Source: Euhalothece natronophila Z-M001 (GTDB lineage Bacteria > Cyanobacteriota > Cyanobacteriia > Cyanobacteriales > Rubidibacteraceae). Taken from it: 64,000 nucleotides of DNA. Where the stretch lies: contig NZ_CP042326.1 of NCBI RefSeq assembly GCF_007904085.1, forward strand, positions 2,790,001-2,854,000, read 5' to 3'. Numbering within the stretch: position 1 is the first letter of the stretch; every line of letters begins with the position of its first letter. A program made the position numbers and the translations under genes. The notes beneath the pieces are model-generated. The model searched no databases. It was given only the letters and a program-made list of their open reading frames with translations, and was not told the DNA's origin. Shown here in pieces: positions 18,794 to 28,296 of the stretch.

Positions 18794-20122
18794 ATGACAC
18801 CCAATCCTCTAATCACAAAATCTATTGAGAAACTCGATTATCGCGTTACTGTCGGTGATGTTGCAGGTGAGACAGGGTTACAATTACAGGAAGTCCAACA
18901 AGGCTTAGTGGGATTAGCAGCAGAAGCTGGTGGACATTTACAAGTTAGTGAAACTGGCGACATTACTTATCTTTTTCCCAAAAACTTCCGCACTATCCTC
19001 CGTAGTAAATATCTGCGCTTACGATTACAAGAATGGTGGGATAAAGTTTCAGGGGTTATCTTTTACTTAATTCGGATTTCCTTTGGCATTATCCTAGTTG
19101 CTTCGATTATTTTAATGGTGATTGCCATATTTGTGATTATTATTGCTGCAAAAACCAGTTCTGATGAAGGTAACTCAGATAATAGAATCGGTGGCGGTGG
19201 AGGATTATCAATTAACTTTTTTCCCTTTTGGCTTGGTTCCGATTTATTTTGGTTTTTCTCCCCCAACTATTATCACAGAGATGAACCAATTAGAAGAGAA
19301 AGAAGCAGACGTAATTCTCGCGAACAAAATGAGTTAAGTTTCCTCGAAGCCATTTTTTCCTTTCTCTTTGGAGATGGAAATCCTAATCGTAAATTAGAAG
19401 AACGTCGTTGGCAAGAAATTGGGCGTGTCATTCAAAATAATAATGGGGCAGTAGTCGGGGAACAAATTGCTCCCTATCTAGACAATATAAGTGAAAAAAG
19501 TTGGGAAGATGAGGACTATATGCTTCCTGTTTTAATGCAGTTTAATGGTGTTCCAGAAGTAACTGAAGATGGCAGTATTATTTATTACTTCCCTGACTTA
19601 CAGGTAAAAGCAGATCGACAAAGAAAACAGTCAGTAGAATCTTATCTAAAAGAGAACTATTGGCAATTTACTAAAGCAAGTAGTAATCAAAAAATCCTTG
19701 CTATTGGCTTAGGCGGACTTAACTTTATTCTCGCTTTAATGTTAGGATCACTACTCACAGAAGAAGTTGTTATACAACTCGGTGGTTTAATTGCGTTTGT
19801 AGATGCAATTTATGGGATTCTTATAGGCTATGCCATTGGTTATTTAGTAATTCCCTTAATTCGCTATTTCTGGATTCAACAACAGAACAAGAAAATTGCT
19901 GCTCGTAATGAAAAACGCTCTCAACGTGCTGAAGAATTCCTAAAATTAGCAGCGAGTGATCAGACTTTCCAAGGTAAACTTAAACAAGCCCAAAAATTTG
20001 CGTCTGAAACTATTTTAAGTGAAGAAGATGTTGCTTATTCGACAGAAGAAGACTTAACCGAACAAGAAGCAAAACAAAGTGATAAAATTGATGAAGAATG
20101 GAAACGTCGCTTAGGATTATAA
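18794..20122 (+). CDS. Conserved membrane protein with two duplicated N-terminal-like domains
   Basis: The 442-residue protein has an N-terminal domain (about 1-75: YRVTVGDVAGETGLQLQEVQ, then GDITYLFPKNFR) and a hydrophobic helix at about 90-120. A Gly-rich/aromatic segment follows, then a second domain that repeats the pattern (RWQEIGRVIQNNNGAVVGEQIAPYL, ending GSIIYYFPDLQ). Two more hydrophobic helices lie at about 298-355, followed by a charged C-terminal tail. The two domains look like winged-helix-like repeats around membrane helices. I recall related proteins in cyanobacteria and plastids without a known function. The ABC transporter gene follows 22 bases later. Confidence 0.75.
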   Translation: MTPNPLITKSIEKLDYRVTVGDVAGETGLQLQEVQQGLVGLAAEAGGHLQVSETGDITYLFPKNFRTILRSKYLRLRLQEWWDKVSGVIFYLIRISFGIILVASIILMVIAIFVIIIAAKTSSDEGNSDNRIGGGGGLSINFFPFWLGSDLFWFFSPNYYHRDEPIRRERSRRNSREQNELSFLEAIFSFLFGDGNPNRKLEERRWQEIGRVIQNNNGAVVGEQIAPYLDNISEKSWEDEDYMLPVLMQFNGVPEVTEDGSIIYYFPDLQVKADRQRKQSVESYLKENYWQFTKASSNQKILAIGLGGLNFILALMLGSLLTEEVVIQLGGLIAFVDAIYGILIGYAIGYLVIPLIRYFWIQQQNKKIAARNEKRSQRAEEFLKLAASDQTFQGKLKQAQKFASETILSEEDVAYSTEEDLTEQEAKQSDKIDEEWKRRLGL

Positions 20123-20144
20123 GAAAACCTCTTACTAAAAATAG

Positions 20145-21860
20145 ATGCAGAATCGAATTAATTTTCGTTTATTAAAGAAGTTTTGGTCGATCGCGCGACT
20201 GTATTGGTTTGGAGAGGAAAAATGGAAAGCAAGAGGGCTATTATTGATTATTACCCTCATGCTAATTACCTATACCGTTTTGAGTGTTATCCTTAATCAG
20301 CAACGGGGAGATTTAATCACTGCTCTCTCGGAATTAAGTGAAGATCGATTTTGGCGAGGATTACTGATTTATTTTGGCGTTATTGTTGCTTATATCCCCC
20401 TATTTGCAGGGGCAAATTATCTCATTGATCTGTTAGGATTATTTTGGCGACGCTGGCTAACAGGGCGTTTTCTTGATAACTATTTTCGCGATCGCGCTTA
20501 CTATAAATTAACCTCAGAAGGGGAAATAGACAATCCAGATCAACGGATTTCTCAAGATGTTCGCTCTTTTACCCAAGATTCGCTAACCTTTCTTTTAGTT
20601 ACGATTTCCTCTCTGTTTCAAGTAATTGGATTTGGTGGAGAATTATGGACAATTTCTTATCCCTTAGTGATTTTTCTTCTCTTCTACGCCATTATTGGAA
20701 CATTAATCACCATTGGTGTTTTTGGGAAAGCCTTAGTACGCTTAAACTTTGAACAACTCAAGCGAGAAGCTAACTTTCGGTTTGGCTTAGTTAGAATTAG
20801 AGAGAATGCTGAATCTATTGCCTTTTATCAAGGGGAAAAACAAGAAGAAAGTCAAGTTAAGTTACGCTTTGATGAGGCTTTTAATAATTTCCGACGCTTA
20901 ATTTTATGGCAAGATTTAGGCTTAAAGTCATTTACCAATAGTTATCAGCTTTTGACTTATGCAGTTCCCTTTCTAATTTTAGCCCCCCGTGTCTTTGCAG
21001 GAGACTTAGCGGTGGGAAAAGTAACTGAAGCCCAAGGGGCATTTTTACAAATTTTCTATTCCCTAAATTTAATTGTTAGTCGGTTCCAGTCTTTAACAGA
21101 ATTTGGTGCAGGAATTAATCGGATTTATAGCTTTGCTGATTATATTAATCTCACTGATTCTAAAGATGAAGATAGAAAAGATGAAACTCAGCCTAAAATT
21201 GAACTGATTAAAGATGAGCAAATTTCTGTTGAAAACTTAACCCTACAAACTCCTAACTACCAACGGACACTAATTAATGATTTAAGTGTTGAAATTCCCC
21301 AAGGAAATGGGTTATTAATTATGGGAGTAAGTGGTTGTGGGAAGAGTTCATTACTTCGCGCGATCGCGGGATTATGGGAATCAGGAACTGGCAAAATTAT
21401 TCGTCCACCGCTAACAGAAATTTTGTTTTTACCCCAACGCCCCTATATGATTTTAGGTAGCCTCAGAGAGGAATTAATTTATCCCCAAACTGAATCTGAT
21501 TTAAGCAATGAGAAACTCGGGGAGATATTAAATAAAGTCAATTTACCCCATTTAGTAGAACGCTTTGGGAGTTTAGAGGTAGAAAATAATTGGGGAGAGG
21601 TTTTATCATTAGGAGAACAGCAGCGAGTTGCCTTTGCTCGTATTTTAATTAACCAGCCACGATATGTAGTATTAGATGAAGCAACCAGCGCCTTAGATGT
21701 GGAAAATGAAGCCTCCCTTTATGAACAATTACAAACCATGAATGTTACTTATATTAGTGTGGGGCATCGTCCAAGTTTACAACAATATCATCAACTTGTT
21801 TTAGAATTAGCAGAAGATCAATCATGGCAAATCAAACAACTCAATCCACAAACTTTATGA
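20145..21860 (+). CDS. ABC transporter, fused permease and ATPase (SbmA/YddA-ABCD type)
   Basis: This 571-residue half-transporter has a membrane domain of about six helices (30-340) with SEGEIDNPDQRISQDVRSF, typical of the SbmA/BacA and ABCD families. The C-terminal ATPase has Walker A GVSGCGKSSLLRAIAGLW, signature LSLGEQQRVAFARIL, Walker B RYVVLDEATSALD and the H-loop SVGHRPSL. It should work as a homodimer at the plasma or thylakoid membrane; the substrate is unknown. Its 3' end overlaps the following methyltransferase gene by 37 bases. Confidence 0.9.
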   Translation: MQNRINFRLLKKFWSIARLYWFGEEKWKARGLLLIITLMLITYTVLSVILNQQRGDLITALSELSEDRFWRGLLIYFGVIVAYIPLFAGANYLIDLLGLFWRRWLTGRFLDNYFRDRAYYKLTSEGEIDNPDQRISQDVRSFTQDSLTFLLVTISSLFQVIGFGGELWTISYPLVIFLLFYAIIGTLITIGVFGKALVRLNFEQLKREANFRFGLVRIRENAESIAFYQGEKQEESQVKLRFDEAFNNFRRLILWQDLGLKSFTNSYQLLTYAVPFLILAPRVFAGDLAVGKVTEAQGAFLQIFYSLNLIVSRFQSLTEFGAGINRIYSFADYINLTDSKDEDRKDETQPKIELIKDEQISVENLTLQTPNYQRTLINDLSVEIPQGNGLLIMGVSGCGKSSLLRAIAGLWESGTGKIIRPPLTEILFLPQRPYMILGSLREELIYPQTESDLSNEKLGEILNKVNLPHLVERFGSLEVENNWGEVLSLGEQQRVAFARILINQPRYVVLDEATSALDVENEASLYEQLQTMNVTYISVGHRPSLQQYHQLVLELAEDQSWQIKQLNPQTL

Positions 21861-22567
21861 TTTTCCCGGGTGAAGTTTTCGCAGAGACAAAAGAATTTGA
21901 TAGTAATATTAGGCAACTGTTGCCCTATTACGATGAAATGTTAAGCGCGATCGCGCTATGTGTTCCCTCTAACAGTAAGCACATTTTAGAATTAGGCTGT
22001 GGCACAGGAGAATTAACCCTAAAAGTATTGCAACAATGCCCCAAGGCTGAAATTATCACCGTTGATTATTCCCCTCGCATGATTGACTTTGTGCAGGAAA
22101 AAATGGAAAAAGCAGGAGAAGATCAGCGCGTCGAAACCATTCAATTTGACTTTGGCGCTTGGGCAAATAACGAAGCAGGAAGTAATTTTGGAAATAACTT
22201 TGATGCGATTGTTTCTTCCCTTGCTATTCATCATCTCAGTGATGACATGAAAGCAAAACTTTTTCAAAAAGTTGCCTCTTCTCTCAAACCAAATGGCTAT
22301 TTCTGGAATTGTGATCCCCTCCTTCCTGAATTTCCTGAATTATCAGATGTTTATCAACAATCTCGTCAACGTTGGGCGCAAAAACAGGGCATTGACTTAG
22401 ATGCAGTGCGGAGTAAAGTCGGGAAAAGTGACACTCAGGGTTACTCTAGTCAAGATCAATTAGCAACCTTAGACAGTCAACTGAAAATGTTAGAGAAAGC
22501 GGGATTTTCTAAAACGGCTGTCATTTGGAAATACTATAATATCGCTGTTTTTGGAGGAATTTGGTGA
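21824..22567 (+). CDS. Class I SAM-dependent methyltransferase
   Basis: This 247-residue protein has motif I ILELGCGTGELTLKVL (about 47-62), the acidic motif TVDYSPRMIDFV and FDAIVSSLAIHHL. It methylates an unknown small molecule in the cytosol. The start lies inside the end of the ABC transporter gene. The last residues (AVFGGIW) directly abut the right end of a TnpB element, so the natural C-terminus may have been trimmed by that insertion. Confidence 0.88.
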   Translation: MANQTTQSTNFMIFPGEVFAETKEFDSNIRQLLPYYDEMLSAIALCVPSNSKHILELGCGTGELTLKVLQQCPKAEIITVDYSPRMIDFVQEKMEKAGEDQRVETIQFDFGAWANNEAGSNFGNNFDAIVSSLAIHHLSDDMKAKLFQKVASSLKPNGYFWNCDPLLPEFPELSDVYQQSRQRWAQKQGIDLDAVRSKVGKSDTQGYSSQDQLATLDSQLKMLEKAGFSKTAVIWKYYNIAVFGGIW

Positions 22568-23898
22568 ATTACCCACAACCAATCACTTCGTGATGTGGTT
22601 GGACGGGGCGTATAAACGTCTGGGGAAATCCTCACTTCCTCGTCGCTTCGCTCCTGCGTCGCTGCGTCCAGACGACAGCCCCTTGGCTTCTCAGCAGCAC
22701 CTTTCTCTTGCGCTTCGGTTCGTAACTGAGCTTTACTACTGGCGTTCATCCCTACCGCCAAATTTCTTATATTTCTAGCTGCGTTTTGATCTCTATCCAT
22801 TGATAACCCACAATGAGGACAGTTATGGATTCTTTCCGATAGCTTTTTCGGAACTGTCTTGCCACAACCTGAACAATTCTGTGATGTATTTTTGGGGTTA
22901 ACTTCTATCGTTAACTGTCCAGCATTTTCGGCTTTGACAGCTAATCTACTCAGAAAATTTCCCCAACCAGCATCATAGATTGATTTGCTTAGTCTAGTTT
23001 TAGCAAGTCCCTTAATGTTGAGTTTTTCATGGGCAATGACATCTCCTTGATTAAGAATTAATTTAATAGTGTTAAAGTGGAAATCTTTTCTCTGTCTAGC
23101 AACTTTTTGATGATGTTTTCCAAGTTGCTTGACTGCTTTTTGATAGCGTTTACTTCCTTTCTGACGACGAGATACCTTCTGCTGTAGCTTTTTGAGTCTT
23201 TCTTGTCCTTTTCGATAAAACTGAGGGATTTCTACTTTTTCACCTTCAGAAGTTACCAAAAAATCTTTTAAGCCCATATCAATACCTAGCGTATTCTCTG
23301 AGGTGGGAGTTATATCTATAGTTGATTCTGGTACGTTTGTATCTTCGAGAGAAAGTGTCAAGTAATAGCCATCAGCTTTCCTAGTTATTTGTGCTGTTTT
23401 AATCTTAAAAACATCAGGAATCGGGCGGTGCTTAATGAACTTAACTGTCCCAAATTTAGGTAAATTAATCTGATTATCTTGGACACAATTAGCTTTAACT
23501 TGCGGAAAAAGTATAGTCCGATAACGTCCTTTTCCTTTGAATCTAGGTTTTCCTGATTTCTTCCCACTCTTATCCCCCCTAAGCCAACGTTGAAAAGCCA
23601 AATCAACTCTTTTAACACAGTCTTGAAGGACTTGTGACTGGATTTGGCAATACCAAGGTCTATCTTTTTTAAGCTGAGTTAGACTTTGTTTTTGAGAGAA
23701 ATAGGTGGGACGGTCAGATAATTCTGGAAGATGACAGATTAAAGGACAAGAATTGACAGCCGTTCTATGAGTTTCCCACCAATCAAAGCGTTGACCTAAC
23801 AGGTAGTTGTATTGACACCTTAATAATTCTAGCCATTTCTCAATCTTGGCTATTTGCTCTTTGTCAGGTTTTAGGCGATACTGATAGGAAAATCGCAT
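22534..23898 (-). CDS. tnpB: TnpB RNA-guided nuclease (IS200/IS605 or IS607 type)
   Basis: I chose the ATG at 23898 (MRFSYQYRLKPDKEQ), the usual TnpB N-terminus; an upstream ATG at 23949 would add 17 unlikely residues. The protein has the wedge/REC region, RuvC-I GIDMGLKDFL, RuvC-II VIAHEKLNIKGL, a zinc finger CSGCGKTVPK...CPHCG and RuvC-III DRDQNAARNI, so all catalytic acids are present. The last ~75 residues are low-complexity and overlap the expected omega-RNA region. The final residues read into the neighbouring methyltransferase gene. No tnpA is present, so it is not self-mobile here. Confidence 0.93.
   Translation of the reverse strand: MRFSYQYRLKPDKEQIAKIEKWLELLRCQYNYLLGQRFDWWETHRTAVNSCPLICHLPELSDRPTYFSQKQSLTQLKKDRPWYCQIQSQVLQDCVKRVDLAFQRWLRGDKSGKKSGKPRFKGKGRYRTILFPQVKANCVQDNQINLPKFGTVKFIKHRPIPDVFKIKTAQITRKADGYYLTLSLEDTNVPESTIDITPTSENTLGIDMGLKDFLVTSEGEKVEIPQFYRKGQERLKKLQQKVSRRQKGSKRYQKAVKQLGKHHQKVARQRKDFHFNTIKLILNQGDVIAHEKLNIKGLAKTRLSKSIYDAGWGNFLSRLAVKAENAGQLTIEVNPKNTSQNCSGCGKTVPKKLSERIHNCPHCGLSMDRDQNAARNIRNLAVGMNASSKAQLRTEAQEKGAAEKPRGCRLDAATQERSDEEVRISPDVYTPRPTTSRSDWLWVIHQIPPKTAIL
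22568..22720 (-). ncRNA. Probable right end / omega-RNA of the TnpB element
   Basis: TnpB guides are made from the 3' end of tnpB and the element's right end. Here a strong hairpin, CCAATCAC-TTCG-TGATGTGG (about 22577-22596), ends the element next to the methyltransferase stop. A GC-rich structured stretch precedes it on the minus strand. The exact boundary and the guide segment cannot be fixed from one copy. Confidence 0.5.
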
Positions 23899-23961
23899 TG
23901 CGGTATCTGTCTTTTCTGTTATCAATTGATTATAACATGATGCCACCATCTCGACAACACT

Positions 23962-24124
23962 ATGAAAAAAATGACTTTAAGATGTACTGAAGAAGAACAT
24001 CAACAGCTTCTCTCTTACTGCAAACATAAGGGAAGAAGCCACGCAGGAAGTAATAAGAGAACCGATCAGGAAGTTATCAATCTCAGCCGGAGCTTTAGTG
24101 AGGATATTGAACCCCCTCGATTGA
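23962..24124 (+). pseudogene. Frameshifted small RHH-type gene next to tnpB
   Basis: The 5' part reads MKKMTLRCTEEEHQQLLSYC then KHKGR. The continuation ATQEVIREPIRKLS is in the next frame (from about 24034), ending at TGA 24122-24124. The join looks like the small ribbon-helix-helix style ORFs often found beside tnpB, broken by a one- or two-base indel. The unshifted frame runs to 24210 but reads nonsense. It is divergent from tnpB with 63 bases between starts. Confidence 0.65.
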
Positions 24125-24268
24125 TGGCGATTCATCCCCACCTAATCGCAGGCGATGTAGATGGGGGATTCTCGCCCATCTTGCTAAATAGAATTTTCCA
24201 AGTATGCTAGTATTTTAGCAACGGTAACCCAACTGCTTCTTAACGAGAAAAACACACTGGAAAAAAAT

Positions 24269-24682
24269 ATGAAAATCAATCGTCGTCAATTTGTAGGCTG
24301 GATGAGTATAGGCGCGATTATAACCTCCTTTCTCAGTGCTACCTCTCAAGCTGCCAGTGATTCTGAAGAAAACACCTCATCAGATAATTTTCAAGTGGTG
24401 GGAACTTTGGATGAACTAGAAGCTGAGGGGAGTTTAACTGATGATGTCGCTGGGGTAATTGTAGTGCTTAATAAAAGCAACCAGTTAATTGCCCTAGATC
24501 TGGCTTGCCCTCATCGTGGTTGCGATGTTGCCCTTCATGAGGGAGGAGAAAGACTGGCTTGCCCTTGTCATGGCTCACAGTTTACCATTCGAGGCAATGT
24601 TTTACAAGGACCTGCACGAACGAATCTCAATACTTATGAAGTAAAAACAGAAGATAATCAAGTGCTAGTCAAAGTAGGATAA
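24269..24682 (+). CDS. Tat-exported Rieske [2Fe-2S] protein
   Basis: This 137-residue protein begins with a short Tat-like signal (NRRQFVGWMSIG, twin Arg at 5-6, ending near SQAAS). It contains both Rieske motifs: CPHRGC (Cys-X-His) and CPCHGSQF (Cys-X2-His), plus the disulphide Cys in each, giving 2Cys/2His cluster ligation. It is shorter than the cytochrome b6f Rieske protein and has no cytochrome b partner nearby. It is likely a periplasmic or lumenal electron carrier of a paralogous type. Confidence 0.9.
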   Translation: MKINRRQFVGWMSIGAIITSFLSATSQAASDSEENTSSDNFQVVGTLDELEAEGSLTDDVAGVIVVLNKSNQLIALDLACPHRGCDVALHEGGERLACPCHGSQFTIRGNVLQGPARTNLNTYEVKTEDNQVLVKVG

Positions 24683-24693
24683 CTTAAAAAAAA

Positions 24694-24733
24694 ATCAAAA
24701 AAGGTGACAGCTTGTCGAAGACTTGCCACCCTT
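24694..24733. terminator. Bidirectional terminator between Rieske and ferritin genes
   Basis: GGTGACAGCTTGT and ACTTGCCACC form an imperfect hairpin. On the minus strand it is followed by a long T-rich run (TTTTTTGATTTTTTTTT), serving ferritin. On the plus strand the tail is only CTTTCT, so it is weaker there. Confidence 0.7.
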
Positions 24734-24744
24734 TCTAAGACTCA

Positions 24745-25293
24745 TTAAGCAGCACCTGTTTCAGCTTCTGGCATACTCATCGCCTTGGCTGCTTGTTCTT
24801 TTTGCGTAATTAGGCGTTCAATTTCTTGATCAATAAAAAAGATTCCTTGTCCTTCTATGCCAATCATTTCAATTTTATCAAGAATTGTCTTAAATAAAAC
24901 TTCCTCTTGATGTTGTTCTGAAACATACCACTGCAAAAATTGAAGCGTGGCATAATCTTGTTCTTGAGTTGCCAAATGCACTAAATTATTAACTTTTCTG
25001 GTCACTAATTGTTCATGCTCAAAGGTTTGTTCAAAAACATCTTTAATGGATTTAAATTGAGTAGCGGGCGAGTCAACTTCCCCCACAATTGCTAAGTTTC
25101 CTTTCTCGCTAACATAGGTTAGAATTTTACGCATGTGCATTCTTTCTTCATCGGCGTGTTCATCCAAAAACGCCGCAGCACCCTCTAAGCCCTTAGAAGC
25201 ACACCAGCAACTCATTTGCAAATACAAATTGGAAGAATACATTTCACAATTAATTTGCTTGTTGAGAGCCTCAGCCATTGATTCAGATAACAT
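24745..25293 (-). CDS. ftnA: Ferritin (non-haem, FtnA type)
   Basis: This 182-residue four-helix iron-storage subunit has ferroxidase ligands in EMYSSNLYLQMSCW (Glu17-region), AFLDEHADEERMHMRKIL (E-x2-H) and QFLQWYVSEQHQEEVLFKTIL. These fit bacterial ferritin without haem-ligand Met. It stores iron in the cytosol as a 24-mer. It lies 17 bp after ndhE on the same strand, an unusual end to an ndh cluster, and has its own terminator. Confidence 0.93.
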   Translation of the reverse strand: MLSESMAEALNKQINCEMYSSNLYLQMSCWCASKGLEGAAAFLDEHADEERMHMRKILTYVSEKGNLAIVGEVDSPATQFKSIKDVFEQTFEHEQLVTRKVNNLVHLATQEQDYATLQFLQWYVSEQHQEEVLFKTILDKIEMIGIEGQGIFFIDQEIERLITQKEQAAKAMSMPEAETGAA

Positions 25294-25310
25294 AAATTAA
25301 CTCCTTATTT

Positions 25311-25622
25311 TTACCATTTCAATAAATTAAACTGTTCCATATCCACCGTATTGCGGTTACGGTAAATCGCAAGAATAATTGCTAATCCTACTGCTGATTC
25401 CGCAGCGGCAACAATAATGACAAAAACGGAAAAAACTTGCCCTTTAATTTCAACAGGATCAATAAAACTAGAAAAGCCAATTAAGTTTAAATTAACGGCA
25501 TTGAGTAATAATTCAACTGACATTAGCACTCGGACAACATTCCGACTGGTTACTAACCCATAAATACCAATACAAAATAAACCAGCTGCCAGAATTAAAA
25601 AATATTCTAATTGTAATTCCAT
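25311..25622 (-). CDS. ndhE: NDH-1 subunit 4L
   Basis: This is the 103-residue, three-helix membrane subunit of the photosynthetic NDH-1 complex (NuoK homologue). It has [35 protein letters not shown] and the buried acidic residue in [17 protein letters not shown], the proton-path Glu. It is part of ndhA-I-G-E, in the order usual for cyanobacteria. Confidence 0.98.
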   Translation of the reverse strand: MELQLEYFLILAAGLFCIGIYGLVTSRNVVRVLMSVELLLNAVNLNLIGFSSFIDPVEIKGQVFSVFVIIVAAAESAVGLAIILAIYRNRNTVDMEQFNLLKW

Positions 25623-25640
25623 TTTCAGTATTTCTCCTAA

Positions 25641-26258
25641 CTATTCGTTTGATTCCCCTTTCCCGACAGAAATTAATTCCCGAGGACGTTCTTGTAAGCT
25701 GTAGGCTTCTGTTTTTGCTAAATCGGTTTCTTCTTCTTCTGGAATGAGATCACGACGGGCAATAATAATTGCGCCCACCATGGTAATTAAAAGTAATACT
25801 GAGGCTAATTCAAAGGGGAGAAGATAATCACTAAAGAAGTGCTTCCCAATAGTAATCACAGAACCTTCTGTAACCACCCCAGCGCGATCGGCTAGTGACC
25901 AAGGAGTGGAAACAGCCATGGTTCCTAATAAAGCAAATAAGCCAATACAAACTACGGCTGTGGCAATGCTTCTAATCCAACTGCGGCTAATGGGCGGAAA
26001 TGTCTCTTGTTTATTTACAAGCATAATCGCAAATAAAATTAAAACATTAACTGCGCCCACGTACACTAAAATCTGAGACGCAGCAACAAATTCAGCATTC
26101 AGTAATAAATATAATCCTGAAATACTAATAAAAACGCCTCCGAGTAAGAAGGCAGAATAGACAATATTTCTGAGTAGAACCACTCCTAACGCTGCACTAA
26201 ACATCATAGCAGCGAGAATGATAAATGAGATAAATTGAACGCCTTGTGCTAAATCCAC
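25641..26258 (-). CDS. ndhG: NDH-1 subunit 6
   Basis: This 205-residue membrane subunit (NuoJ homologue) has five hydrophobic segments. It contains NIVYSAFLLGGVFISISGLYLLL, FVAASQILVYVGAVNVLILFAIML (the pi-bulge helix region) and ELASVLLLITMVGAIIIARRD. It sits between ndhI and ndhE, 18 bp before ndhE. Confidence 0.98.
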   Translation of the reverse strand: MDLAQGVQFISFIILAAMMFSAALGVVLLRNIVYSAFLLGGVFISISGLYLLLNAEFVAASQILVYVGAVNVLILFAIMLVNKQETFPPISRSWIRSIATAVVCIGLFALLGTMAVSTPWSLADRAGVVTEGSVITIGKHFFSDYLLPFELASVLLLITMVGAIIIARRDLIPEEEETDLAKTEAYSLQERPRELISVGKGESNE

Positions 26259-26339
26259 GACTATTTCCCTTCAATATCTTACGTTACAAACATGGCTAAA
26301 CTCCCCCAATCAAAATTAGGGGAGAGATCGAGCAAGTGG

Positions 26340-26963
26340 TTAGTTTTTCTTCGCTTCCTCTTGAGACTCTTGGTTTTCTTGGAGTTCTTCCAAAATATCC
26401 TCAGGATAACGACCTGCGCGCAATGATCCTTCTGGCAAGTCATGAGGATCAGTGACTCCTTTGGGAAGGTAGCCTAATTCTCTAAGCGGTGTCACCATTG
26501 GATCTTGAGTCACTTTATAAGGAATGCGACCCATTGCCACATTATCATAGTTAAGCTCATGGCGATCAAAACTGGCAAGTTCGTAGTCTTCTGTCATGGA
26601 AATACAATTGGTGGGACAATATTCCACACAGTTTCCGCAGAAGATACAAACCCCAAAATCAATGCTATAGTGCTTGAGTTTCTTCTGTTTTTTCTTCCCT
26701 ACTTTTTCAAATTCCCAATCAACCACAGGGAGATTAATGGGACAAACGCGAACACAAACTTCGCAGGAAATGCACTTATCAAATTCAAAGTGAATTCTTC
26801 CCCGATAGCGTTCAGAGGGAATTAGCTTTTCGTAAGGATACTGTACCGTAACAGGACGACGGCTGAGATGGTCAAAGGTAACAGATAATCCCTGACCAAT
26901 ATATTTTGCAGATTGCCAAGACGTTTTGGCGTACTCGCCGACTTGTTTGAGGATGTTAAACAT
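26340..26963 (-). CDS. ndhI: NDH-1 subunit I (two [4Fe-4S] clusters)
   Basis: This 207-residue peripheral-arm protein carries two ferredoxin-type motifs, [12 protein letters not shown] (about 64-75) and [12 protein letters not shown] (about 105-116), that hold the N6a/N6b clusters. It passes electrons from ferredoxin towards plastoquinone. The acidic, Gln/Lys-rich C-terminus is typical of cyanobacterial NdhI. An 81-bp gap precedes ndhG. Confidence 0.98.
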   Translation of the reverse strand: MFNILKQVGEYAKTSWQSAKYIGQGLSVTFDHLSRRPVTVQYPYEKLIPSERYRGRIHFEFDKCISCEVCVRVCPINLPVVDWEFEKVGKKKQKKLKHYSIDFGVCIFCGNCVEYCPTNCISMTEDYELASFDRHELNYDNVAMGRIPYKVTQDPMVTPLRELGYLPKGVTDPHDLPEGSLRAGRYPEDILEELQENQESQEEAKKN

Positions 26964-27017
26964 AAGTCTTGTGGTTGTTGATTTTCTTCCAATGATGAAA
27001 TGCAGGAGTTAAAAGCG

Positions 27018-28136
27018 TTAACCCCCAAAGGCTGCAGGGAAAGCCAGTTTTAAGCCTGCAGTAATGAGTAAGTTGGCTAAGGAAACAGGAAGGAGAAATT
27101 TCCAACCTAAATCAAGGAGTTGGTCAATGCGAACTCGGGGAACTGTCCAACGCAATAGAATGGCAATGAAGACGAGGAAATAGGCTTTTAGTAGGGTCAT
27201 AATAATCCCTAACGAGGCAGTTAACACTTGTAGCCAAGGGTTATTCGGACTCACGCCAAACCAGTTTGCCATTTGACCTAAAGGAATGGGAAATTCCCAA
27301 CCCCCGAGATAAAGAATGGCGAATAAAATAGCTGATAGCACAAGGTTCACATAAGAACCGAGGAAAAATAGGGCAAACTTCATTCCTGAGTATTCGGTTT
27401 GATACCCAGCAACGATTTCTTCTTCTGCTTCGGGTAAGTCAAAAGGTAAGCGTTCACATTCGGCGAGGGCAGCAATCCAGAAAATCAGGAAGCCTACGGG
27501 TTGTCGCCAAATATTCCAGCCTAAAATGCCATAGCCTGCTTGTTGTTCGACAATGTCAATGGTGCTAAGGCTATTGGACATCATCACGATAGCTAAAACC
27601 GACAGAGCAAGGGGAATTTCGTAGCTAATAGACTGGGCAGCGGCTCTTAACCCCCCAATGAGAGAGTATTTATTATTAGACGCATATCCTGCCATTAATA
27701 GCCCAATGGGAGCGATACTGGAAAGGGCAATCCAGACAAAAATTCCCATCCCAAGGTCAGTAATAATCAGGTTTTGCCCAAAGGGAATAATGAGATAGGA
27801 CAAGAAAACAGGAATTACTACTAACACGGGCCCTAACGTAAATAAGAGGGGATCAGACTTAGCTGGGACGACATCTTCTTTGAAGACTAGCTTAATGCCA
27901 TCAGCGACAGGTTGCAGAACACCCAAGGGACCAGCATATTCTGGACCAATTCGTTGTTGGGCAGCCGCAGAGATTTTTCGCTCTAACCAAACGCTGACTA
28001 AAACGCCAACGGTGGCAACAATAATCATAAGGAACATAGGAAGGGGCATCCACAGGGCTTTTGCTGCCCCAGGTGGAATACCAAAGTCTTGGAGAGATTC
28101 AATAAAATTAGCTCGGAGATCAATTCCTGAATTCAT
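27018..28136 (-). CDS. ndhA: NDH-1 subunit 1
   Basis: I chose ATG at 28136 ([15 protein letters not shown]), giving the family length of 372 residues; an upstream in-frame ATG at 28178 adds 14 residues. This membrane subunit (NuoH homologue) has about eight helices. It includes [22 protein letters not shown], the quinone-site loops [20 protein letters not shown] and [23 protein letters not shown], and [18 protein letters not shown]. It heads the ndhA-I-G-E cluster. Confidence 0.97.
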   Translation of the reverse strand: MNSGIDLRANFIESLQDFGIPPGAAKALWMPLPMFLMIIVATVGVLVSVWLERKISAAAQQRIGPEYAGPLGVLQPVADGIKLVFKEDVVPAKSDPLLFTLGPVLVVIPVFLSYLIIPFGQNLIITDLGMGIFVWIALSSIAPIGLLMAGYASNNKYSLIGGLRAAAQSISYEIPLALSVLAIVMMSNSLSTIDIVEQQAGYGILGWNIWRQPVGFLIFWIAALAECERLPFDLPEAEEEIVAGYQTEYSGMKFALFFLGSYVNLVLSAILFAILYLGGWEFPIPLGQMANWFGVSPNNPWLQVLTASLGIIMTLLKAYFLVFIAILLRWTVPRVRIDQLLDLGWKFLLPVSLANLLITAGLKLAFPAAFGG

Positions 28137-28296
28137 GTTTTTGTAATTAAATTTACATACTTTAGCTATTACGCTCAATCAAGCAAAATTACTCGAAAGA
28201 TTAATCAGATTTAATTAAGATTTGTATTCTACCGTCTAGTATATCGTTGACGGGAGCTTTTCTGGGCCCAGAGACACCAGAAACAATTTATAGGTT

